A DNA stretch of 20,625 bases, taken from assembly GCA_002480565.1 (NCBI GenBank), contig DLCK01000003.1:1-20625 (forward strand), read 5' to 3'. How positions within the stretch are numbered: the stretch's first letter is position 1; each line of letters starts with the position of its first letter. A program made the position numbers and the translations under genes. The stretch comes from Phycisphaerales bacterium UBA7800. GTDB taxonomy: Bacteria > Planctomycetota > Phycisphaerae > Phycisphaerales > Phycisphaeraceae. Below, piece by piece: positions 1 through 7,574 of the stretch. The notes beneath the pieces were generated by a model that had not been told where the DNA came from, ran no database searches, and saw only the letters and a program-made list of their open reading frames with translations.

Positions 1-74
1 TCAGCCGGTAGTGGTTCAGTTTTCATATTATGTACCTTGTGGTTTAAAATTATGAATAAGTCCAGTATGGCAGA

Positions 75-875
75 TCAGCTGCCGGTCGTGCCGTTGTCAA
101 CGACTTCAGCTGCTCCTTCATAAAGCAGGTATCCGTTGTCGCCAGCGCCCACCGCTGGATCACCAGTAACTCCATCGTCGTAGTCATTGGTTGCTGCAGC
201 GCCTGTATCTTCGAACAGGTTGTCCGCTGTAACTGATTGGTCACCGAATTGTGTATTGAGTTTGTCGTGAGTAGCTTCAAAAGTGACATGATTATCATTG
301 AATCCAACACTGCCACGCCATTCGTTAGTGTCAATGGTGGATGGGTTGGTATGAACACTTTTAATACTAGTTGCAGCTGCGGCCGTAGCATTACTCTTGG
401 CGCGGTCGCCAATCACAACTGCTTCGGAGTTTGATGTTTCTCGCCACTCGTTTCGGCGCTGTCCAGTTGCCAATTCACTCATGGCGTAGGAGTAGTTATT
501 GGCAGTGATCGCAACTCCGCCGTCATAGTCGGTTTTGGTTTCTGACGGGCTAATTACGTATTCAGAAGTGAAGTAATTGTCTGCCAATAATACGAAAAAC
601 CGATTTTCTGTAGTGAGTACTCCAGCTGCATCATCTTCTGCTGTGCCATCGGCTCCAATAGTCGTTAAACCCGGATAGTACGTATTGTTCCCTTGGGCGA
701 ACAAGACGATACCCGTGTGAATACCACGGACCTGCGTTGAGTTTTGCATTTGGCGTGCTGTCCGACGTGCTGCGCCAAGTGCTGGTAACAAAATACCAAT
801 CAGTAATGCGATGATGGAGATCACCACTAACAGTTCGATGAGCGTAAACGCTCGGTACTTGAGTCTGGAGTTCAT
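75..875 (-). CDS. Prepilin-like protein (type II secretion/type IV pilin N-terminal domain), paralogue 1
   Basis: Exported pseudopilin-like protein of 266 aa. It starts with a short basic leader (MNSRLKYRA), then the class III prepilin signature FTLIELLVVIS with Glu at +5 of the mature chain, and a hydrophobic helix to about residue 31. A prepilin peptidase should cut between A9 and F10. The -1 residue is Ala rather than the usual Gly, a substitution that is tolerated. The rest is an extracellular globular domain with a WRGSVGFNDNHV core near residues 185-200, seen in the large pseudopilin-like families of planctomycetes. The ATG is preceded by a near-perfect Shine-Dalgarno (AAAGGAGG, 7-nt spacing). 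It is a paralogue of the gene at 3491-4342: the first 50 residues are almost identical and the core is shared. No pilus or secretion machinery genes are adjacent, so its partner system is unknown. The pseudopilin call is confident; the cellular role is not. Confidence 0.9.
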   Translation of the reverse strand: MNSRLKYRAFTLIELLVVISIIALLIGILLPALGAARRTARQMQNSTQVRGIHTGIVLFAQGNNTYYPGLTTIGADGTAEDDAAGVLTTENRFFVLLADNYFTSEYVISPSETKTDYDGGVAITANNYSYAMSELATGQRRNEWRETSNSEAVVIGDRAKSNATAAAATSIKSVHTNPSTIDTNEWRGSVGFNDNHVTFEATHDKLNTQFGDQSVTADNLFEDTGAAATNDYDDGVTGDPAVGAGDNGYLLYEGAAEVVDNGTTGS

Positions 876-1087
876 TGCTGAACCTCCTTTTGAAAAAGAA
901 GAAAAATAGGATGAAATAGAACGCCAATCCTTACGAATCTGGCTTGGAAAATGAGCTTATATTGCCAGGGTCGTTTGGGTTGTAACATTAATATCACGCG
1001 CAAAGCGGGGGGATGGATAGCGCGTTTGATAGCCTGGGTGTTCATGCGATTACGCCAGACCGTTCTGAGGGTCATTGAGTGGATATT

Positions 1088-1115
1088 CACGATTATTCTC
1101 TCTCCCACAATCGTG
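1088..1115. promoter_or_regulatory. Dyad-symmetric site, possible operator
   Basis: Perfect 7-bp inverted repeat CACGATT / AATCGTG separated by 14 bp, about 213 bp upstream of the pilin start at 875 and about 300 bp upstream of the luxR-type gene. The arm spacing would place both half-sites on roughly the same DNA face (21 bp centre to centre). It could be an operator for a dimeric regulator, or chance. No T-tract follows, so a terminator is unlikely. Confidence 0.25.
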
Positions 1116-1314
1116 TGTGGTTGCTACTCTTGCGAACCTATTATTGGCTGTGGCCTGGTATTCACCATTGACTTAAACAAGCTCAAATGACATCACCTAA
1201 ACAGGTTGTTTGATAAGCACTGGATTGTGCCAATAGCTGTAGGGCGGTGGGCAGTTATCCTTATTTTGAATTTGAAGATCACCGGAAGGGATTAAAAAAA
1301 TGTCCGGGAAAGAT

Positions 1315-1342
1315 GTGACAAAACAAATTACTGTGGTAAGAT
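1315..1342 (+). promoter_or_regulatory. Candidate sigma70-type promoter of the LuxR-type gene
   Basis: GTGACA (5/6 match to the -35 consensus), a 16-bp spacer, then TAAGAT (4/6 match to the -10). The predicted transcript would begin near 1350 and carry a leader of about 60 nt before the ATG at 1412. Judged by eye only. Confidence 0.35.
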
Positions 1343-1411
1343 GGAATCGCTTTGATACGAATAATCTGTTTTGTTATCGTTCTGTGATTCTATTTTCCGG
1401 GGGGAAAAGAA

Positions 1412-2266
1412 ATGACAAGTTATCGTACTATGCGGTTGCGCAAAATGCGCCATATCTATCAACTGCTTCACCGTGTTCAAATTAATGGTTTTGATGAGTC
1501 GATGTGGCGACAGGTGTTAATTCACGGCTTGCATCAATACTTTGATTTGCGTTGTATCTGGAACGCTGTGATCACAGATAGCCGTGTTTCCTGTGAGCAA
1601 AATACTTTTGATGAATTGGCGTTAGCGGTGGGTTCGCATGCATTGATTCAGATGTGTGATCAGTTTGAACAGCGATGGACACGTTCAGTGGATCATCCAT
1701 CCTTTGATACGTCCGAAGTGATCGATTGGGTGAACCTGATGCTCGATGACCAAAGCGTTGTCTGGTATCAGAATAATCAAGTTCGTCTTGAAGTGGTTAA
1801 GTTTGCTGATAAAACAATGGTGTTATTAACCTATAAACTCAACAGCCGGAACCTGCGTTGCATGCTGTTTGAAGTCCCCGATCGATTTAACGGGCGTTCT
1901 GGTGGTCTGCGATTGCGGCGGTTGTGTCGTTTGCTGCTTTTAGAGCTTCAACGGATGATTAAAAAGTCGCGGCTGTCCATGGAGTGTTATCTGAGTACGC
2001 CTTTGTCCCCACGTGAATCGCAGACTGCAAGGTTGTTGCTTCAGGGTTATACCGAAAAACAAATTGCTCGACAGTTGTATTTAAGTCCGCACACGGTTCA
2101 TAGCTACATTAAAGCGGTCTATCGTCTCTTTGGGGTTTCCAGCCGTGCTGAGTTCAGCGCGTTGTTTATCAGCCATGTGCCGATGGATCATTTTTTTAAA
2201 GTTGGCAGGTATGGCGTGGATGCTGATCAGAAACAGGCTCATTCCAGCCGAACCGTTGCTATGTGA
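1412..2266 (+). CDS. LuxR/GerE-type HTH transcriptional regulator
   Basis: A 284-aa DNA-binding regulator. Residues about 197-255 form a C-terminal GerE-type helix-turn-helix: LSPRESQTARLLLQGYTEK, IARQLYLSPHTVHSYIKAVY and a following LFGVSSRAEF helix, which is the canonical LuxR four-helix layout. The N-terminal 190 residues resemble no receiver or autoinducer domain I can name. They are rich in Arg, Leu and aromatic residues and may be a GAF-like sensor fold, but this is inference. The ATG follows a purine-rich stretch (GGGGGGAAAAGAA) that can act as ribosome site. It is divergent from the pilin gene at 75-875 and sits between the two pilin paralogues, so it is a natural candidate regulator of one or both. 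The effector is not visible. Confidence 0.85.
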   Translation: MTSYRTMRLRKMRHIYQLLHRVQINGFDESMWRQVLIHGLHQYFDLRCIWNAVITDSRVSCEQNTFDELALAVGSHALIQMCDQFEQRWTRSVDHPSFDTSEVIDWVNLMLDDQSVVWYQNNQVRLEVVKFADKTMVLLTYKLNSRNLRCMLFEVPDRFNGRSGGLRLRRLCRLLLLELQRMIKKSRLSMECYLSTPLSPRESQTARLLLQGYTEKQIARQLYLSPHTVHSYIKAVYRLFGVSSRAEFSALFISHVPMDHFFKVGRYGVDADQKQAHSSRTVAM

Positions 2267-2336
2267 TTAATTGTTCGCAGATGTTTGACGCGTTGGCCTT
2301 GCAGGGGTGTCCTGAATATGGATACACTGGTCAACC

Positions 2337-3398
2337 ATGAAACTACTCGAAAAACTCTGCGTCACACCGGGCGTACCTGGTCGCGAAGACCGGGTCGCAA
2401 AACTCATCCAAGCACAAAGCAAAGGTCTCTTTGACAAGTTCACCACCGATGCGATGGGAACACTCATTGGCTATCGCAAAGCGCGACCAGCCAAGGGCGG
2501 ATCGACCGGTGGTAAAGGTAAGTCCAAAAAAGCGCCAACGAAGGTCATGCTTTCCTGTCACATGGATCAGATTGGTTTTCTGGTTCGTCACATTGATGAG
2601 AAGGGCTTCTTACGCGTTAACGCTGTCGGCGGTTTTGATACCCGAAATCTCTTTGCTCGATTGGTCACGATATGCACAAAAGGCGGAGACCTTCCGGGGG
2701 TGATGAATCCCGGTGGCAAACCGGTACACATCGCGTCTCCTGAAGACCGCAAGAAGGTTCCTGAAGTTGAAGAACTCATTGTGGATATGGGTTTGCCTGG
2801 CGATGAGGTGAAAAAGAAAGTCCAGATCGGCGACATGGTCGTCATCCGCGCACCGTTTACCGAGGTGGGCAATATGATCGTCAGTCAATGCCTGGACAAT
2901 CGTATCGCCTGCTGGTTGGGTATCCGTTCAATTGAAAAGCTCAAGCATCATGATTGCGATATCTACGTTGCATTCACTGTGCAGGAAGAAGTTGGCTGTC
3001 GCGGTGCCGGGCCTGCTGCTGCTGCGATCAATCCTGATGTAGCCATCACTTTGGATACCACGCTTTGTTGCGACACACCTGGCGTACCAACGGATATGGC
3101 CATTACTACTCAAGGTGAAGGTGCAGGTCTGATGGTCATGGATTCAGGCAGTATCACTGACTTGAAACTGCTCGAAGAATTCGAAACCATTGGCAAGAAG
3201 AACAAGATCAAAACGCAGCGCACCATCCTGCCGCGTGGTGGCACCGACTCACTGGCTATCCAACGCAAGGGTGAGGGCTACCGCGTGATGACTTTGGTTT
3301 GTGGCACCCGCTACATTCACACTGTCACCGAAACGATCCACAAGGATGATCTCTTTGCCTGCCGCGATCTGCTTAGTGCGTATCTGGCACAGGTGTAA
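2337..3398 (+). CDS. M42 family metallopeptidase (glutamyl aminopeptidase/endoglucanase-like)
   Basis: A cytosolic, dinuclear-metal aminopeptidase of the M42 family (353 aa, usual family length about 340-360). The expected ligands are all present: H75 in SCHMDQIGF, bridging D187 in CLDNR, catalytic E217 and ligand E218 in QEEVGCRGA, D240 in TLDTT and H328 in RYIHT. The PRGGTDS motif (residues 299-305) of the active site is also intact. By family knowledge it removes N-terminal residues from peptides as a large homo-oligomer. It has a Gly/Lys-rich insertion at about residues 49-69, between the first strand-turn and the first metal ligand. The ATG has no strong Shine-Dalgarno. The gene lies 70 bp after the LuxR-type gene on the same strand, so the two may be cotranscribed. 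The bidirectional terminator at 3418-3460 follows it. Confidence 0.93.
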   Translation: MKLLEKLCVTPGVPGREDRVAKLIQAQSKGLFDKFTTDAMGTLIGYRKARPAKGGSTGGKGKSKKAPTKVMLSCHMDQIGFLVRHIDEKGFLRVNAVGGFDTRNLFARLVTICTKGGDLPGVMNPGGKPVHIASPEDRKKVPEVEELIVDMGLPGDEVKKKVQIGDMVVIRAPFTEVGNMIVSQCLDNRIACWLGIRSIEKLKHHDCDIYVAFTVQEEVGCRGAGPAAAAINPDVAITLDTTLCCDTPGVPTDMAITTQGEGAGLMVMDSGSITDLKLLEEFETIGKKNKIKTQRTILPRGGTDSLAIQRKGEGYRVMTLVCGTRYIHTVTETIHKDDLFACRDLLSAYLAQV

Positions 3399-3417
3399 AT
3401 CGGGAACTTATCAATCA

Positions 3418-3460
3418 AAATAACAACCGCCCGTCGTCAATAGATGGGCGGTTGTTGTTT
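3418..3460. terminator. Bidirectional intrinsic terminator between convergent genes
   Basis: An 18-bp stem (3418-3435 with 3443-3460) around a 7-nt loop. It contains the perfect 11-bp core AACAACCGCCC / GGGCGGTTGTT plus two G-T wobbles. The stem base is AAAT on the left and GTTT on the right, so each strand ends in T residues. It lies 20 bp after the M42 peptidase stop and 30 bp after the pilin stop at 3491, as expected for a shared terminator of convergent genes. Confidence 0.85.
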
Positions 3461-3490
3461 GATCACGATTAGTTTTACTCAATTTTAATA

Positions 3491-4342
3491 TCAAGGCCTG
3501 GTACTGGATGATTTGCCAGTATCATCACCGTCATCAATGGCACTGATGGAAGATTCCCATGCCAGGTTGCCGTTATCTGCATCGGGGACTGCGGTGGTTC
3601 CGCCGGAGGTGGTGACATCGACGCTGTCACTTGCAAATGCATTTGTCTTGTTAAAGAGGTTGTCGTTGTGAATGGTGGTGTCGCCGTACTGTGTACTTTG
3701 GTCGTCGTGCGTTGCCACGAATGAGACGTGGTTGTCGTTAAAGCCGACGCTACCTCGCCATTCCTTGGTGTCTTTGGTCGGGTTGGTGTGTACGGACTTG
3801 ATGTTGTTGGACCCCGAATCGTTGTTATCAATTGCCCGATCAGCAATGACAACAGCTTCACTGTTACTGGTATCGCGCCATTCTCTTGTACGTTGTCCGG
3901 CATCGGCGATATCCAGCAGGCCATAGGAGATGTGTATTTGCTGTACGCTGGTGCCGGTTCCACCCCATGCGGTTTTGGTTTCCGAAGGGCTCACGGCATA
4001 TTCGCCTTCAAAGTAATTGTCTTCGAGCAGTTCACGGAAACGGAGCATGGGTGCATAACCATCCTCGCCTGATTGAGCCGTGCCGTCTCCGTCATAGAGA
4101 TCGGTAGCAGCAGCAACGGCGCCTTGGGTATTCTTCCCAGGATAGTAGCTGTTATTACCTTGTGAGAACATTACCAATGATTGTTGAATCCCACGAATTT
4201 GTGTGGAGTTTTGCATCTGTCGCGCGACACGTCGAGCCGCACCCAGAGCCGGTAAGAGGATACCAATGAGTAATGCGATGATAGAGATAACAACCAGTAG
4301 TTCGATAAGTGTGAAAGCTTTGCCCCGAAATTGACGATTCAA
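3491..4342 (-). CDS. Prepilin-like protein, paralogue 2 (TTG start)
   Basis: A 283-aa pseudopilin-like protein and close relative of the gene at 75-875. The leader MNRQFRGKA is followed by FTLIELLVVIS, giving predicted cleavage after A9 and Glu at +5, with one N-terminal transmembrane helix. The exported part keeps the SPSETKTA, SNSEAVV, IKSVHTNP and WRGSVGFNDNHV blocks of its paralogue, while the C-terminal about 60 residues diverge and are rich in Asp, Ser and Thr. The start is TTG at 4342: the same frame has a TAA just upstream, no ATG is available, and AAAGGAG lies 7 nt before the TTG. It is transcribed convergently with the M42 peptidase gene. The function as a pilus or secretion subunit is family knowledge; no assembly genes are present here. 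Confidence 0.9.
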   Translation of the reverse strand: MNRQFRGKAFTLIELLVVISIIALLIGILLPALGAARRVARQMQNSTQIRGIQQSLVMFSQGNNSYYPGKNTQGAVAAATDLYDGDGTAQSGEDGYAPMLRFRELLEDNYFEGEYAVSPSETKTAWGGTGTSVQQIHISYGLLDIADAGQRTREWRDTSNSEAVVIADRAIDNNDSGSNNIKSVHTNPTKDTKEWRGSVGFNDNHVSFVATHDDQSTQYGDTTIHNDNLFNKTNAFASDSVDVTTSGGTTAVPDADNGNLAWESSISAIDDGDDTGKSSSTRP

Positions 4343-4783
4343 TGTATTGCTCCTTTAATGCAATGAGTATCAGTGCCGGACACCGGATGTGGTGTTCAGT
4401 CATTTTTTTATGATGCGAAAATATGAACGTACTACAGCGTTGCGATGATCCGTCGGTCTTCTATTGAAAATGACGACTTGCCGATAAATCCACACGCAGG
4501 GTGCTGTAAACAGTTCGTGAAAGATATAGATTGCCCCCTTTCCCGGAATTGAATTTGTAAGACGTGACGAATCGTATCACGTTAAGGTTGATATGTAAAT
4601 AATATTGATTTGTTTTTAGATGAGTTCTTGATGATAGGTATTAACCGTCGTTATAGATGATCTTTTTGGAATGGCCGGTGTAATTGATATCAGTCGTGGT
4701 ATTCGAAAATCAAGTAATGAAGTATCTGTGGATCATGGTATTCAAATCAAAGGCATGAATTGAGATTGATCCAATGCAAAATC
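4343..4783. other. Long AT-rich gene-free region upstream of pilin paralogue 2
   Basis: No open frame with coding character is seen. The region is visibly AT-rich compared with its neighbours. It holds a 7-bp hairpin (GGACACC / GGTGTTC at 4378-4397, one wobble) and a dyad ACGTGA-N9-TCACGT at 4562-4582. It should contain the promoter of the pilin gene (start 4342, minus), but no confident -35/-10 pair is visible. Confidence 0.5.
4562..4582. promoter_or_regulatory. Dyad-symmetric site, possible operator
   Basis: Perfect 6-bp inverted repeat ACGTGA / TCACGT around a 9-bp centre, 220 bp upstream of the pilin start at 4342. The distance is close to that of the dyad at 1088-1115 from the other pilin start, but the two sites do not share an obvious full consensus. 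A tentative operator call. Confidence 0.25.
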
Positions 4784-4812
4784 CCGCGAGAAGTCGGTTG
4801 GACTTCTCGCGG
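4784..4812 (-). terminator. Hairpin terminator of the small protein gene
   Basis: A perfect 12-bp stem CCGCGAGAAGTC / GACTTCTCGCGG with a 5-nt loop, about 64 bp beyond the stop of the gene at 4876-5094. On the minus strand it is followed by GATTTTGC, a short T-rich tail, so it is most likely a rho-independent terminator for that gene. Confidence 0.65.
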
Positions 4813-4875
4813 CTATCAATTCAGGACATGGCAATACAAGGGGACATGCCCTGTCTTCAGAGGCCACGACCAGAG

Positions 4876-5094
4876 TCACGAAGCAGTGGTGAACGCAAAT
4901 TCGTGACGCAGACGATCTCGCAATTCCTTGAGTTGCTGGGCGCGTGCTCTTAAGGCATCCCGCAGCACAGCACGATCCGTATGCCGCACTTCGCTGGGGA
5001 GATCTGAGAGCTCATGATCCAGCAGATCCAACAGGATTTCCGCCTCGTCGTGGTCCAATTCCATACTTCTTGTATGCCGGGAGTGTGTCATCAT
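4876..5094 (-). CDS. Small conserved-looking acidic/helical protein of unknown function
   Basis: A 72-aa protein, strongly helical. The section MELDHDEAEILLDLLDHEL followed by LPSEVRHTDRAVLRDALRA and LKELRDRLRHE resembles a widespread small-protein type with a heptad-like two-helix pattern and an invariant-looking HTD turn. I cannot name a function. It has no signal peptide or membrane segment, so it is cytosolic. GAGGAG lies 3 nt before the first ATG and 6 nt before an immediately following second ATG, so translation may begin at the second codon (5091). It is a stand-alone gene with its own strong promoter (5163-5189) and hairpin terminator (4784-4812), which supports it being real despite its size. 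Confidence 0.75.
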   Translation of the reverse strand: MMTHSRHTRSMELDHDEAEILLDLLDHELSDLPSEVRHTDRAVLRDALRARAQQLKELRDRLRHEFAFTTAS

Positions 5095-5162
5095 CGTCTC
5101 CTCTGTTCCTAGACGGACATACCAAGAGACTTAAACGAAGAAAGGATTCTCTTACCATCTTT

Positions 5163-5189
5163 ATTATATCCCGATGAATTTCAGGTCAA
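5163..5189 (-). promoter_or_regulatory. Strong sigma70-type promoter of the small protein gene
   Basis: On the minus strand: TTGACC (-35, 5/6), a 15-bp spacer, TATAAT (-10, perfect). It lies about 70 bp upstream of the ATG at 5094. The spacer is slightly short. This is the best promoter match in the window. Confidence 0.65.
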
Positions 5190-5277
5190 AGAAAAATCAC
5201 GGATACACCAGGTAAAACGGATGTATGCATTGCCTGCTCGGGTGAGCTACCGCGTGATGTGGCAGGTTGAACAAAGG

Positions 5278-5835
5278 TCAAGGTCGATCTTGAGTATTTA
5301 ATACCGCAAGATGTTGAGGCACGTATTCAACCATCAAGTTGTATGCTTCGGCAGTCAGATGTAATTGATCATCAACGAACAGGTGTTCGAGGCAGCTTCC
5401 TTGATCGTCATAAAAAATTGGATTCAAATCAACGAAGGTCAGCCAATCCTGCTTTGCTGCGTTTTGTTGCATGGTCTCGTTGATCTGGTCGACCTGATCC
5501 CAGACCGGCTGTTTTTGCGGTGCTCGGATTACCGAAAAGTAATGCACCTTACAGTCGGGTATCGCTTCGTGAATCTGGTTTAACATCTGATGTGTTCGAG
5601 ACAGAATATCAGCCACCGGATACGGGCGGTTTATATCGTTACTGCCTGCATAGAACAAAACGATGGACGGTTTAAGTGGCAGAACTTGAGGTGCGATCCA
5701 ATCCACCCAATCCAAAGTCGTCGTGCCACCGACTGCTAAGTTGATGGTGGCTTTATAGGGCAGAAGGTCCTGGACGTTGAACCACTGCTGGAAGATGGAT
5801 GAGCCCATCACAACAACCGGGCCGCCATTGGACAT
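5278..5835 (-). CDS. SGNH/GDSL-type hydrolase
   Basis: A 185-aa esterase/lipase-like hydrolase of the SGNH superfamily. Block I is GSSI at residues 11-14 (Ser13 the likely nucleophile; Ser replaces the usual Asp of GDS). Block II is NLAVGGTTT with the oxyanion Gly at 36-37, block III is GSND at 64-67 with N66, and block V is DQLH with D156 and H159 as the rest of the triad. No signal peptide is seen, so it should be cytosolic; the substrate cannot be told. The ATG is only 3 bp after the stop of the upstream RNase gene, with GGTGGAG inside the end of that gene as ribosome site, so the two are translated from one mRNA and probably coupled. Confidence 0.9.
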   Translation of the reverse strand: MSNGGPVVVMGSSIFQQWFNVQDLLPYKATINLAVGGTTTLDWVDWIAPQVLPLKPSIVLFYAGSNDINRPYPVADILSRTHQMLNQIHEAIPDCKVHYFSVIRAPQKQPVWDQVDQINETMQQNAAKQDWLTFVDLNPIFYDDQGSCLEHLFVDDQLHLTAEAYNLMVEYVPQHLAVLNTQDRP

Positions 5836-5838
5836 GGC

Positions 5839-7245
5839 TTACAACTCCACCGAGTGTTGATAGGCAGGGATTTTGATATTCATGTGCGGCCAGCGCTTGT
5901 GGACAATGCCTTCCAATACCTTCGCGCCATCCATTTCACCATGGGTCAAAAACAGGCGTTGGGGCATTGGGTCCATTTCTGAAAGCCAGTTGAGCAGGTC
6001 TTCCTGATCACCGTGACCACTAAAGCCGTGGATCTGTTCGACTTTGGCTTTGACTGGCCAATGTTCGCCGTGGATGCGGACTTCCTTGGTGCCTTCGACC
6101 AGTCGCCGCCCCAATGTGCCAAAGGCTTGGAATCCGACGAAGAGGATCGTATTGCGAGAGTCGGTGATGTTGTTTTTCAGGTGATGCTTGATGCGACCTG
6201 CGGTACACATGCCTGATGAGGACATGATGATTGATGGCGAAGTCCGCGTGTTGATTGCTTTGGACTCTTCGACATTACGCACCAAGGTCAGTCCCGGGAA
6301 ACGCAGGGGGGGCTCATGTTTGTCGAACATGGCCATGGTTTCGTCATCCATGTAACCACGATAGCGCTTGAAAATTTCCGTCGCATCCACCGCCATGGGA
6401 CTGTCCATGAATACCGGGATGTCGGGAATTTTGTCCGCATAGGCCAGTTCACTGATGTAGTACATCAATTCCTGGGCACGTTCGATGGCGAAGGTCGGGA
6501 TGACCACGTTGCCACCGCGTTTGTAGGTTTCGTTGATGATGCGTTCGAGTTGCTTGTCCACCGGGCCGGCATCTTTGTGGTTGCGGTCACCATAAGTCGA
6601 CTCCATGACCACGATCTCAGCAGTGTCGATTTTAGCTGGGTCTCGGATGAGTGGTTTGTTGTGTTGGCCGATATCACCGGAGAAGACGAGTTTGCGATTC
6701 TTGCCTTCGTCCTGAATATCAAAGAGCAGTGATGCCGAACCGAGGATGTGTCCGGCTTCGATGAAGGTGACCGAGACATTTTCGTTGAGTGTCAAAGGCG
6801 TGTCGTATTTGTAACCCTTAAGCAGCGGGACGGTTCGTTGAGCCTGTTCAACGGTGTATAACGGGACAACTGGATGCGGGCCTTTGTGTCCCTTCTTGCG
6901 GTGCCGCTTGAGTTTGTACTTGGCATCTTCCTCTTGAATGCGCCCAGAATCGAGCATGATCAGCGTTGCCAACTCAACCGTAGGCTCGGTCGCCAGGACC
7001 GGTTTATTAAAGCCTTGCTCGACAAGTCGTGGCAAAGTTCCCACGTGATCCAGGTGTGCATGCGTGAGGACAACGGCATCAAGAGTCGCCGGATCAAATG
7101 GCGGATCGTCCCAGTTTCGCCCGAGAAATTCACGTTCCTGGAACATGCCACAATCGATAAGTAGCTTCAAACCCCCGGCTTCAAGGAGATACCTTGAGCC
7201 AGTGACTTGTTGCGATGCGCCGAGGAATGTGATCTGTATTGCCAT
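5839..7245 (-). CDS. Beta-CASP metallo-beta-lactamase RNase (CPSF/YSH1-like)
   Basis: A 468-aa zinc-dependent ribonuclease. The N-terminal metallo-beta-lactamase fold begins at once (MAIQITFLGASQQVTGSRYL) and carries HAHLDH at 62-67, H166 and D191 (FSGDIG). The beta-CASP part follows: motif A VVMESTYGD (213-220), motif B near PTFAIERAQEL, and SSSGMCTAG at 342-350. The C-terminal GFSGHGD with H411 and FLTHGE with H435 complete the metal and phosphate sites. By family it processes or degrades RNA. The frame is open to a GTG at 7296, but the conserved fold starts at the ATG at 7245, so I use that; no strong Shine-Dalgarno precedes it. It is the first gene of a two-gene unit with the SGNH hydrolase and is divergent from the signalling cluster. 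Confidence 0.94.
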   Translation of the reverse strand: MAIQITFLGASQQVTGSRYLLEAGGLKLLIDCGMFQEREFLGRNWDDPPFDPATLDAVVLTHAHLDHVGTLPRLVEQGFNKPVLATEPTVELATLIMLDSGRIQEEDAKYKLKRHRKKGHKGPHPVVPLYTVEQAQRTVPLLKGYKYDTPLTLNENVSVTFIEAGHILGSASLLFDIQDEGKNRKLVFSGDIGQHNKPLIRDPAKIDTAEIVVMESTYGDRNHKDAGPVDKQLERIINETYKRGGNVVIPTFAIERAQELMYYISELAYADKIPDIPVFMDSPMAVDATEIFKRYRGYMDDETMAMFDKHEPPLRFPGLTLVRNVEESKAINTRTSPSIIMSSSGMCTAGRIKHHLKNNITDSRNTILFVGFQAFGTLGRRLVEGTKEVRIHGEHWPVKAKVEQIHGFSGHGDQEDLLNWLSEMDPMPQRLFLTHGEMDGAKVLEGIVHKRWPHMNIKIPAYQHSVEL

Positions 7246-7574
7246 AACGATGCCATGGATAAGAACTTGACGTGCATGGTAACGGTTCGTGAACACGATT
7301 CAAAGCGCTTTTTGATCGGAAAACAAAAAAAGTGAATACAAACCACAGATCGCCGGATCAATCATGCGAGCAATCATTACCGGAACCTTGTCGTATTTTT
7401 TACACATTCTGATCAAAAGTCAGGGCTTTCTCGGACGTTAAACGCCTTGGTATTTTGCTTATCCAATAAAGTCACCCCCTTACCACGTCGATGTAAAAAC
7501 AGAGAATCTGGGTAATTTTGGTCAGCCGGGTAATCTGGCGACCGGAGAGACGCACAGATTTGGGGAGAAACATC
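7246..7574. other. 329-bp divergent intergenic region
   Basis: It separates the RNase start (7245, minus) from the HTH-receiver start (7575, plus) and should hold promoters for both. No convincing gene. On the minus strand TTGAAT, 16 bp, TACCAT is a weak promoter candidate about 50 bp before the RNase ATG. A direct repeat GGGTAAT occurs at 7510-7516 and 7528-7534, about 45 bp before the regulator start. No recognisable riboswitch. Confidence 0.45.

Larger units (their letters stand above)
876..1411. other. 536-bp intergenic region between divergent pilin and luxR-type genes
   Basis: No convincing gene is seen. Both neighbouring genes start outward from this region, so it should hold the promoters of both. 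It contains a dyad CACGATT-N14-AATCGTG at 1088-1115 and a candidate luxR promoter at 1315-1342. A 79-codon open frame at 951-1190 has a Cys/Ile-rich composition and no ribosome site, and I do not accept it as a gene. Confidence 0.6.

Noticed and set aside
951..1190. 79-codon open frame in the gap upstream of the LuxR-type gene
   Set aside because: No ribosome site, odd Ile/Cys/Trp-rich composition with no domain, and it overlaps the region where two divergent promoters must lie.
4378..4410. Terminator formed by the 7-bp hairpin followed by a T-run on the plus strand
   Set aside because: The hairpin is weak, the T-run is 6 nt away from it, and no plus-strand gene ends upstream.
7246..7296. 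GTG start at 7296 for the beta-CASP RNase
   Set aside because: The conserved fold begins exactly at the ATG at 7245; the extra 17 residues have no family counterpart.
7518..7574. Upstream start for the HTH-receiver protein
   Set aside because: The ATG at 7575 has GGGGAG at proper spacing and the conserved domain begins just after it.
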